A stretch of DNA of 12,157 nt from Desulfovibrio sp. (GTDB lineage Bacteria; Desulfobacterota; Desulfovibrionia; Desulfovibrionales; Desulfovibrionaceae). The position numbers and the translations under genes were made by a program. Within the stretch, counting starts at the first letter, position 1. The number at the start of each line of letters is the position of its first letter. The notes beneath the pieces are model-generated. The model was not told the origin of the DNA, did not search any database, and saw only the letters and a program-made list of their open reading frames with translations. The stretch covers positions 1,856 through 14,012 of the forward strand of contig JAAUYW010000012.1 of assembly GCA_014804915.1 (NCBI GenBank), in the 5' to 3' direction. Positions 5,690 to 12,157 of this stretch are shown in pieces.

Positions 5690-6661
5690 ATGTCTGACAC
5701 GTTGTACGTTTGCATAAGCCTTGATGTCGAGGAGGAAGGCCTGTTTTCAGGCCATTATGCCAGCCGCAATCCGCCTTTGACGAACATTCCGCTTCTGGCG
5801 CAGCTCGCGCCCCTGCTCCATGAGCTTGATTTCAGACTTACCTTTTTCTGCGATTACGCGGTATTTGCTGATTCTGGCGCCTGGGCTGCAGTGAGCAGGC
5901 TGGCGGAATCGCAAAAGGTGGAGATTGGCGCCCATCTCCATCACTGGAGTACGCCGCCCTTCTCTGCCAACGGCAGCGGCGAGCCTCTCCGCACCCACCT
6001 GCTCCCGCCGCGCTTGCTGCGTGAGCGCCTGGAAAACCTGCTCGAAAAAGGAAAGGAACGGGCCGGTCACCCGCTTGCCAGCTTCAGAATGGGCCGCTGG
6101 GATCTCAGGCGCCAGCTATTGCCCCTGCTTGCGGAGCACGGCATCAAGGTCGATAGCTCGATCTGTCCACTGCGGGCATTCAAAAACGGCCCCAGCCATT
6201 TTCTTGCGCCTGCGGAGCCTTACTGGGTAGGGACGCCCGCTGGCAGGATTCTGGAAGCCCCGATCACGCAAATTCCCATTTTTAGCGGGCTGGAACGCAT
6301 CTGGATGCGGCTTTGGACCAAAAGGCAGGCATATCTGGACTCGTGGCATTTCTTTGGCGCGCTGAGCGCAAATCCGGTATGGCATTCCCTGCCAGTCATG
6401 AAAATGGCTGCAAGACGCCATTTCGCCCGTGGCGGACGCGTGCTCAATTTCTTCTGGCATTCATCAGAGCTATTGCCAGGCGCCTCGCCAAATATCCCGG
6501 ATCAGCAACACGCCGCGCGCCTGCTTCAGAAAATTTTCACTTTCTGCAAATGGCTGCGGCTGAATTTCAAAATTCAGCCGCTTACTGCAAGTGAAATTGC
6601 CGCGCTGCCAATTGCGGCGCGGTTCCCGCAATTGCCCGAGCCAGCGGATGGGGACTGGTAG
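5690..6661 (+). CDS. Polysaccharide deacetylase-like (NodB-fold) protein
   Basis: This 323-residue protein resembles the group of polysaccharide deacetylases found with surface-polysaccharide genes (WalW-like). The motif order fits a NodB/CE4 fold: ISLDVEEEG at 9-17 (Asp12 and Glu14 in the place of the catalytic Asp pair), EIGAHLHHW at 78-86 (metal histidines probably His82 and His84 or 85), SFRMGRWD at 131-138, and a C-terminal FFWHSSELLPGASPN at 254-268. Members remove N- or O-acetyl groups from glycans; the substrate here is unknown. There is no signal peptide or membrane segment, so it probably acts in the cytoplasm on a precursor. The start codon is placed by the conserved N-terminus, as the Shine-Dalgarno is weak. 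It stands alone, divergent from metY and convergent with cls. No glycosyltransferase is in view. Confidence 0.75.
   Translation: MSDTLYVCISLDVEEEGLFSGHYASRNPPLTNIPLLAQLAPLLHELDFRLTFFCDYAVFADSGAWAAVSRLAESQKVEIGAHLHHWSTPPFSANGSGEPLRTHLLPPRLLRERLENLLEKGKERAGHPLASFRMGRWDLRRQLLPLLAEHGIKVDSSICPLRAFKNGPSHFLAPAEPYWVGTPAGRILEAPITQIPIFSGLERIWMRLWTKRQAYLDSWHFFGALSANPVWHSLPVMKMAARRHFARGGRVLNFFWHSSELLPGASPNIPDQQHAARLLQKIFTFCKWLRLNFKIQPLTASEIAALPIAARFPQLPEPADGDW
6609..6634. repeat. 9-bp perfect inverted repeat at the end of the deacetylase-like gene
   Basis: CAATTGCGG (6609-6617) and CCGCAATTG (6626-6634) are perfect arms with an 8-base loop, inside the last 20 codons of the deacetylase-like gene. On the other strand it lies about 40 bases past the cls stop. 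No T-run follows closely on either strand, so it is at most a component of a 3' end between two convergent genes. Confidence 0.4.
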
Positions 6662-6672
6662 CGGCAGAATTT

Positions 6673-8100
6673 TTATAGATACGGGGAAAAAACCCAGACT
6701 GCGGCATTGCGCAACCGCGCTGGCAGGGACAAGGTCTGGAGTTCTTTCAATGTGACTTCGCGTCCTTTTGCCAGGGTGGAGAGCATGAAAGCCGCAAGGC
6801 GGTCGTGGAACGCCTTGTCATATATCTCCATGTCCAGTTCAAAATTGAGCAGCAGGGAGCGCGAATCCATATTGGCTGAACCAACCAGGCTGTAGAAGCC
6901 ATCCACTGCCAGAAGCTTGGTGTGGGCAAAGGGAGGAGCCTGGTGCCAAACGCGCACACCTGCCTGGAGCAATTCCGGCAGTATCCTCTCTATGCCCCAG
7001 CTCATGAAAGCGAGATTGTTGTGGCCGGGCAGGATAATGCGCACATCCACGCCGCGCTGCCCTGCGGAGCGCAATGCGGCCATCAGGCGCGATGGGGGCA
7101 GAAAATATGGCGTCATGATTGTTACTGTCTTGTGGGCCATATTGACTGCGCCGCAAATGATATCATAAAGGGCGTCGGCGTCGTCGCCAGGACCATCGAT
7201 CACGACGCGGCAGGCGCATGTGCCCTGTCCTGCTTCCGCAAGTGGAGGCAGGGGAGTGAATTCGCCGGTGCAGAAGCTCCAGTTGAGCAGAAACGCGCGC
7301 CTGAGCTCGCTGACTATCGGCCCCTCGCAGCGAAACTGCACATCCTGAATTCTGCCTTTTTCTGGCTTGTCCAGCTTGATCAGGTTGCCATCAGAGATAT
7401 TCATGCCGCCGGTAAAGGCGATATTGTCACAGACCAGGATTTTGCGATGGCTGCGCAAATTGATGCCCAGATTCGGCGGAAAAAGGGTTAGGGGCCGAAA
7501 GCGCGTGGTTCTCACCCCTAACCTGGCCAAAATCTCCACAGGCTTGCGCCAGGAATAGAGACTCCCCACTCCGTCCACTAGCACGCGCACATCCACGCCG
7601 CGCTTGTGGGCATTGTCCAGCGCAGTAATGAATTTTTTAGCGGCCACCCCATAATTGAAAATATAGGTACCCAGAAAAACATGGTTTCTGGCTGCATCTA
7701 TTGCCTCCAGCATGGCCGGATAAGCCTCATCGCCATTATGGAGCGGAGTGATGCTGTTGCCGCCGCAAAGGGGAAGTCCGGAAAGGGCGCGGGAAAGCTT
7801 ATCCAGATCGCGGGCTTCCGGAGTGGGCAGCACGGTATCCTTGAGCCGGTCTTCGACCTGGGCATAGCGGCCGGAAATATCGGAATAGCGGCGCATTATC
7901 TTTTCGGCGCGGCTTTGCGCGCGGCCAATTCCGAAAATCAGGTAGATAACAAGCCCGGCCACAGGCAGAAATATCAGGGCTGCTGTCCAGCCCAGGGCTG
8001 CCCGGGGATCGCGTTTGGTCAAAAGCGCGTTTCCTGCAGCCACCAGTGAAAGCAAATGCGCTGTTGCCAGCGCAATTATGTCCAGGGTAGTCAGGGTCAA
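6673..8100 (-). CDS. cls: Cardiolipin synthase (phospholipase D family)
   Basis: This 475-residue ClsA-type enzyme condenses phosphatidylglycerol molecules to cardiolipin at the inner membrane. Two N-terminal membrane helices (about 5-27 and 36-58) are joined by the conserved TKRDPRAALGW loop, followed by two phospholipase D domains. The HKD motifs are complete: SHRKILVCD with His218, Lys220 and Asp225, then GGMNISD; and AHTKLLAVD with His393, Lys395 and Asp400, then GSANMDSRS. The length is normal. The start is TTG at 8100, two bases after the stop of the universal stress gene; the next in-frame Met is beyond both membrane helices, so TTG is well supported. A GGGA about 9 bases upstream may act as ribosome binding site, and coupling to the preceding gene is likely. 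Confidence 0.93.
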   Translation of the reverse strand: MTLTTLDIIALATAHLLSLVAAGNALLTKRDPRAALGWTAALIFLPVAGLVIYLIFGIGRAQSRAEKIMRRYSDISGRYAQVEDRLKDTVLPTPEARDLDKLSRALSGLPLCGGNSITPLHNGDEAYPAMLEAIDAARNHVFLGTYIFNYGVAAKKFITALDNAHKRGVDVRVLVDGVGSLYSWRKPVEILARLGVRTTRFRPLTLFPPNLGINLRSHRKILVCDNIAFTGGMNISDGNLIKLDKPEKGRIQDVQFRCEGPIVSELRRAFLLNWSFCTGEFTPLPPLAEAGQGTCACRVVIDGPGDDADALYDIICGAVNMAHKTVTIMTPYFLPPSRLMAALRSAGQRGVDVRIILPGHNNLAFMSWGIERILPELLQAGVRVWHQAPPFAHTKLLAVDGFYSLVGSANMDSRSLLLNFELDMEIYDKAFHDRLAAFMLSTLAKGREVTLKELQTLSLPARLRNAAVWVFSPYL

Positions 8101-8102
8101 GA

Positions 8103-8531
8103 CTAATCTTCCCGCCGCACCGCCAGAAGATCTGTGCCGGTATTACGCAATACCCGCTCTGTAGTGGAGCCCAGCAGAAAGTCCTTGAGATCTTCACGGC
8201 CATCTGTGAACATCACGATAAGATCCGCCTTCTCCTCGTCTGCGATGCGCACAATGGTCTCGGCTACAGTGCCAGCCTCGATGCAAGTGCGAAAATGGAC
8301 TTTGGCATTCTCCAGCTGCTCGATAATTGGCGTTACCACAAGCATGCCCTGGGCGCGGTTTTCGCGTTCAAGCTCCTGACGGTTTTCCCCGCCCACAGTC
8401 TGGGGAATCGGCTCGGTGACGTGCAAAAGGATGATGATGCCATCACAAACCTGAAGCGCTTTCTTCAAGGCGATATGTGCGCGCTGGCCACGATTTTCGC
8501 CGCTTACCGGCAGCAATACACGTTTATACAT
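8103..8531 (-). CDS. Universal stress protein (UspA family)
   Basis: This single-domain cytoplasmic Usp has 142 residues. It starts MYKRVLLPVSG and shows the alternating strands and helices of the fold, ending with the nucleotide-loop region MFTDGREDLKDFLLGST at 107-123. The ATP-type motif is G-x2-G-x9-G-S/T; the second Gly (111), the 9-residue spacing and GS (121-122) are present, but the first Gly is replaced by Phe108, so binding may be altered. Such proteins respond to stress or energy state, and no specific partner is known here. ATG 8531 has a near-perfect AGGAGG upstream. It lies between lon and cls, 48 bases after lon and 2 before cls, suggesting one stress-related transcript. Confidence 0.9.
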   Translation of the reverse strand: MYKRVLLPVSGENRGQRAHIALKKALQVCDGIIILLHVTEPIPQTVGGENRQELERENRAQGMLVVTPIIEQLENAKVHFRTCIEAGTVAETIVRIADEEKADLIVMFTDGREDLKDFLLGSTTERVLRNTGTDLLAVRRED

Positions 8532-8542
8532 TGGGCCTCCTT

Positions 8543-8564
8543 CCTGGCCGGCTGACCGGCCTGG
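8543..8564. repeat. GC-rich hairpin just upstream of the universal stress gene ribosome binding site
   Basis: GGCCGG (8546-8551) and CCGGCC (8556-8561) form a perfect 6-base stem around CTGA, extended by two more G-C pairs after a single T-T mismatch (8543-8564). It fills the lon-usp gap. No T-run follows on the minus strand, so it is not a standard terminator; the AGGAGG of the next gene follows at once. Confidence 0.5.
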
Positions 8565-8579
8565 TTATGCAGTCCATAA

Positions 8580-11012
8580 TTAGCGCGCCTCGCAGGCATT
8601 CCCTTCAGCCGCATCCGCCCGCAGACTAGCAAGCAGGGCTCCTGGCACAGCCTTGCCGCAAAAAATTTCTTCCCTGGTCGCGGCAAGCGCCTGGGGCAGC
8701 ACTTCGTCCACGTGTTCAACAAAAACGATTTCAAGATCTTTCAGTGCCTCGCGCGGGACATCCAGGAGATCTTTTTCATTGTCCCTGGGAATGAGCACCT
8801 TGCGAATGCCGCTTCTGCGGCTGGCAAGCAGTTTTTCCCGCAGCCCGCCAATGGGCAGCACGCGGCCGCGCAGGGAAATCTCGCCAGTCATGGCGACATC
8901 GTTGCGCACCGGTATGCCAAGCAGCGCCGAGGCAATGGAAGTGGCGAGCGTGATGCCCGCGCTGGGCCCATCCTTTGGAGTTGAGCCTGCCGGCACATGC
9001 ACATGGATATCGATTTTGCGATAGAAATCAGGACTAAGGCCGAGCATCGCAGCGCGGGAGCGCACCCATGAAAGCGCGGCTTTTGCCGATTCCGTCATTA
9101 CCTCGCCAAGCTGGCCGGTTGTAACCACATGCCCGCTTCCGCTCATGATGCTGGTTTCCACGAGCAGGATCTCCCCGCCGCGCTGGTTGTAGGCCATTCC
9201 CGCGCACACCCCGACCCTTGGCGCTGTCTCGCGCTCTTCATGCCGGTATTTTTGCCGCCCCAGAAAAGCCTCGAGATTCTGCGCGGTAACATTGGAGCGC
9301 GTTTCCTCCTTGCCTGATTCCACCAGCCTGATGGCGGTCTTCCTGCACAGGGCGGCAATCTCGCGCTCCAGGTTGCGCACGCCGGACTCCCGCGTGTAAT
9401 TGCGGATTATGGTGAGCAGGGCCTTGTCGGAAACATGGAGGCTGTTGGGCTTGAGCGCATGCTCTTCCAGCTGCCTGGGCAGCAGAAACTTGCGCGCGAT
9501 CTGTTTTTTTTCTGTTTCAAGATAGCTTGGCAGCTCGATGATTTCCATGCGGTCAAGCAGTGGCGGCGGGATTGTGTGCAGGGAATTGGCTGTGGTTATG
9601 AAAAAGATCTTGGAGAGGTCATAATCCAGATCAAGATAATGATCCATGAAGGCATTGTTCTGTTCGGGATCGAGCACTTCAAGCAATGCGGCAGCCGGAT
9701 CGCCGCGATAATCCGAGGCAAGCTTGTCGATCTCGTCCAGGCAAAACAGGGGATTGCTGGACTGAACACGTTTTAGCGACTGGATGATCTTGCCTGGCAT
9801 TGCGCCAACATATGTGCGCCTGTGGCCGCGGATTTCCGCCTCGTCCCTCACGCCGCCCAGCGACAGCCTCACAAACTCGCGGCCTGTCGCATTGGCTACT
9901 GAACGCGCGAGGGAGGTCTTGCCTACGCCCGGCGGTCCCACAAAGCAGAGGATGGGGCCTTTCAGCCCATTGGAAAGCTTTTGGACAGCCAGATATTCAA
10001 GGATGCGTTCCTTCGCTTTTTCAAGCCCGTAATGTTCGCTATCCAGGATATGGCGCGCGCGCCTGATATCAATATCAATTTCCTTGTGCCTGTTCCAGGG
10101 AAGATCCAGAATCCAGTCAATATAATTGCGCGCTACCGCATATTCCGAAGTGGCCGGCTGCATGGTTCGCAGCTTGCGCACTTCGGCAAGAGCCTTGTCA
10201 TGGGCCTCCGGAGTTAGCGGCGAACTGTTGATTCTTGCCTCAAGCTGCGAGGTTTCCGCCTGCGGGTCATCCTCGCGCCCCATTTCGCGATTTATGGCCT
10301 TGATTTGCTCGGTGAGATAGTAATCCCTCTGATTGCGCTCCATTTGCATCCGCACGCGGTTCTTGATTCTTTTTTCCACCGAATGCAGGGCAAGCTCGGT
10401 TTCCAGCAGCTCGTACGCGCGTTCCAGCCGCTCGGACACATCGGTAATTTCCAGAACTTCCAGTTTTTTGCGGTAATCTGCCTTGAGATGGGGAATTATG
10501 GCGTCGGCCAGCGCGCCTGGCTCACGGTTTGCCATGATGGACAGCAGGAGTTCCTGTGACAATTTGGTATTTACCTTCCCGTATTCCTCCAGAGTCTGGC
10601 GCACAGCGGAAATTACCGCATCCTTCTCTTCCGGCCGCGAGCATTCCTCATTGAGGCGCCTTACTCCTGCCACCATGAAGGGCCCAACATCGCGCAAGAC
10701 TTCCCAGCGGGCGCGGTATATACCCTCAAACAGGGCTTTGACATTGCCATCAGGCAGCGTCAGCGCCTGCAGAACCTTGCACACCACGCCAGTGCGGTAG
10801 AGCCCCTCGGCATCGGGCTTTTCCGCGTCAGTTTCTTTCTGGGTGACCAGGAAAATCTGTTTTAAAGCTGCGGAATTTGCTGACTCAATGGCCGCAATAG
10901 AGGATGGGCGCCCCACAAAAAGGGGCGTTATTGAACGCGGAAAGACCACCACTTCCCTGAGCGGCATCAGTGGAAATTCCGCCAGGGGAGCTGACGGCGT
11001 CTTTTCCGGCAT
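8580..11012 (-). CDS. lon: ATP-dependent Lon protease
   Basis: This is a complete 810-residue LonA. The N-terminal substrate-binding domain begins [13 protein letters not shown] (13-25) and leads through a helical region (about 200-270) to the AAA+ module, with Walker A GPPGVGKT (359-366), Walker B FCLDEIDK (423-430) and the [12 protein letters not shown] pore segment (396-407). The C-terminal protease domain has the catalytic Ser684 in KDGPSAG and Lys727 in GLREKLLA. Lon degrades misfolded and selected regulatory proteins in the cytoplasm. The start ATG has GGGAG at about 9 bases. It lies 16 bases after clpX, the usual clpX-lon order. Nothing is missing, and no heat-shock promoter can be placed in so short a gap, so its expression probably depends on promoters upstream of or within clpX. 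Confidence 0.97.
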   Translation of the reverse strand: MPEKTPSAPLAEFPLMPLREVVVFPRSITPLFVGRPSSIAAIESANSAALKQIFLVTQKETDAEKPDAEGLYRTGVVCKVLQALTLPDGNVKALFEGIYRARWEVLRDVGPFMVAGVRRLNEECSRPEEKDAVISAVRQTLEEYGKVNTKLSQELLLSIMANREPGALADAIIPHLKADYRKKLEVLEITDVSERLERAYELLETELALHSVEKRIKNRVRMQMERNQRDYYLTEQIKAINREMGREDDPQAETSQLEARINSSPLTPEAHDKALAEVRKLRTMQPATSEYAVARNYIDWILDLPWNRHKEIDIDIRRARHILDSEHYGLEKAKERILEYLAVQKLSNGLKGPILCFVGPPGVGKTSLARSVANATGREFVRLSLGGVRDEAEIRGHRRTYVGAMPGKIIQSLKRVQSSNPLFCLDEIDKLASDYRGDPAAALLEVLDPEQNNAFMDHYLDLDYDLSKIFFITTANSLHTIPPPLLDRMEIIELPSYLETEKKQIARKFLLPRQLEEHALKPNSLHVSDKALLTIIRNYTRESGVRNLEREIAALCRKTAIRLVESGKEETRSNVTAQNLEAFLGRQKYRHEERETAPRVGVCAGMAYNQRGGEILLVETSIMSGSGHVVTTGQLGEVMTESAKAALSWVRSRAAMLGLSPDFYRKIDIHVHVPAGSTPKDGPSAGITLATSIASALLGIPVRNDVAMTGEISLRGRVLPIGGLREKLLASRRSGIRKVLIPRDNEKDLLDVPREALKDLEIVFVEHVDEVLPQALAATREEIFCGKAVPGALLASLRADAAEGNACEAR

Positions 11013-11028
11013 CTTTCTTCTCCCTGGC

Positions 11029-12157
11029 TCAGGAAGCTTTCTGTTTCTTTTTTGCTGCCCCTGAATCCTTGTAAATCAGGATGGGCTCCTTGCCCTTTTC
11101 AATTACAGAGCGATTGATCAGACACTCTTTTACATCCGGCATTGAAGGGAGCTTGAACATTATGTCGAGCATGATTTTTTCCATCACGTTCCTCAGTCCG
11201 CGCGCGCCTGTCTTGCGCTCGATGGCCTGGGCCGCTATCGCTTTCAATGCGTGGGAAGTAAAGCGCAGATTTACATTGTCCAGATCAAACAGCTTCTGGT
11301 ACTGCTTTACAAGCGCGTTCTTGGGCTCTGTAAGAATGCGGACAAGATCTGCCTCATCCAGATCATCAACATGCGTGATAATCGGAATACGGCCCACAAA
11401 TTCGGGAATCAGGCCAAATTTCACAAGATCCTGGGGGTGGATTTTTTCCAGCAGCTCGCCCAGGGGCATTTCCTTCGTGGAACGCACATTCGCGCCAAAG
11501 CCCATTGCGGCGCCGCTTACCCGCGACTCCACAATTTTATCAAGACCCACAAACGCGCCGCCGACTATGAACAGGATATTCGAAGTATTCAGCCGGATAA
11601 ATTCCTGCTGCGGATGTTTGCGGCCACCCTTGGGCGGTATGTTTGCCTCGGTGCCCTCTATGATCTTCAAAAGCGCCTGCTGCACGCCCTCGCCAGATAC
11701 ATCTCTGGTGATGGAGGGCCCATCGCCCTTGCGGGAGATTTTATCAATTTCATCAATATAGATGATGCCCTTGCTTGCCGCTTCCAGATCATAATCGGCA
11801 TTTTGCAGCAGCTGCACGAGAATATTCTCCACATCCTCGCCAACATAGCCCGCTTCTGTGAGCGTGGTGGCATCCGCTATGGCAAAGGGCACGCGAAGCA
11901 CTTTTGCCAAAGTCTTGGCAAGCAGCGTTTTGCCGCTCCCTGACGGCCCAACCAGCAGGATATTGCTCTTCTCAAGCTCCACATCCCTGCCAAGCGCATC
12001 AGCATAAAACACGCGCTTGTAGTGATTATGCACTGCTACCGAAAGAATTTTCTTGGCCTCGTTCTGGCCAATCACATATTCATCCAGCTTGGCCTTGATC
12101 TCCTGGGGAGCCAGCAGACGATCCTCTTCTGGCGCGTTATCCATCATGTCGCGGGCA
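11029..12157 (-). CDS. clpX: ClpX, ATPase subunit of the ClpXP protease (5' end cut by window edge)
   Basis: The frame runs off the right edge and the visible part is about 375 residues; the N-terminal cysteine zinc-binding domain, roughly 50-60 residues, lies outside. Counting from the Met at 12147: Walker A GPSGSGKT (67-74), pore loop GYVGED (100-105), Walker [10 protein letters not shown] (128-136), the RKH loop RKHPQQEF (176-183), and sensor-2 GARGLRN (314-320). The ClpP-docking loop, IGF in most ClpX, reads MGF (215-217) in AAMGFGANV. The Met at 12147 is internal and is not the true start; the preceding codons read Ala-Arg-Asp in the same frame. ClpX unfolds tagged proteins and feeds them to ClpP, which usually lies just upstream with tig. 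The end is lysine rich, KKKQKAS. Confidence 0.97.
   Translation of the reverse strand, partial: ARDMMDNAPEEDRLLAPQEIKAKLDEYVIGQNEAKKILSVAVHNHYKRVFYADALGRDVELEKSNILLVGPSGSGKTLLAKTLAKVLRVPFAIADATTLTEAGYVGEDVENILVQLLQNADYDLEAASKGIIYIDEIDKISRKGDGPSITRDVSGEGVQQALLKIIEGTEANIPPKGGRKHPQQEFIRLNTSNILFIVGGAFVGLDKIVESRVSGAAMGFGANVRSTKEMPLGELLEKIHPQDLVKFGLIPEFVGRIPIITHVDDLDEADLVRILTEPKNALVKQYQKLFDLDNVNLRFTSHALKAIAAQAIERKTGARGLRNVMEKIMLDIMFKLPSMPDVKECLINRSVIEKGKEPILIYKDSGAAKKKQKAS

Noticed and set aside
6683..6695. GGGG-A-tract-CCC element as a terminator between the deacetylase-like gene and cls
   Set aside because: It lies within the last cls codons, has only three G-C pairs and no T-run in the right place.
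11081..11943. Two overlapping plus-strand open frames opposite clpX
   Set aside because: Both are mirror images of highly conserved ClpX codons and neither resembles a protein family.
1..12157. Mobile elements, CRISPR arrays, tRNA or rRNA genes
   Set aside because: No transposase, integrase, terminal repeats, spaced repeats or cloverleaf-like sequence was seen; genes fill nearly the entire window.

Overview
The window reads as ordinary chromosome of a moderately GC-rich bacterium, most probably a sulfate-reducing Desulfovibrionales-type deltaproteobacterium (Desulfobacterota). This rests on the clpX-lon order, a TauE/SafE exporter with a Desulfovibrio-like N-terminus, the sulfur-assimilation genes and codon use that looks uniform throughout. 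The assignment is made by eye and no search was run. There is no sign of phage, insertion sequence, CRISPR array, rRNA or tRNA. Coding density is very high and no gene-free stretch reaches 300 bases; the longest gap, about 166 bases at 5524-5689, holds divergent promoters.

Layout, left to right. (a) 1-2535, minus strand: a TauE/SafE membrane permease overlaps by 11 bases a large protein that joins an acyltransferase-like (GNAT/FemAB-type) half to a TraB/GumN/Tiki-type half and runs off the left edge. (b) 2536-2881, plus strand: a small FmdB-type zinc-ribbon gene behind a near-consensus sigma-70 promoter. (c) 2863-5523, minus strand: a compact sulfur operon, metY - cysK - Rrf2-family regulator, with gaps of 1 and 2 bases. 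Its promoter carries a perfect inverted repeat between the -35 and -10 boxes, a reasonable operator for the Rrf2 protein. (d) 5690-6661, plus strand: a polysaccharide deacetylase-like protein divergent from metY. (e) 6673-12157, minus strand: clpX (5' end cut by the right edge) - lon - universal stress protein - cardiolipin synthase, apparently one transcription unit concerned with protein quality control, stress and membrane lipid.

Functionally, metY and cysK bring sulfide into homocysteine and cysteine, and the third gene probably senses sulfur, cysteine or Fe-S status and controls them. ClpX and Lon are the ATP-dependent unfoldase and protease; the stress protein and cardiolipin synthase follow with little or no space.

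The most interesting items are the acyltransferase-TraB fusion paired with the permease, the self-contained Rrf2 sulfur circuit with its candidate operator, and several GC-rich perfect hairpins at gene ends or next to ribosome binding sites. I see no convincing multi-gene novel system; the fusion protein is the nearest to something undescribed.
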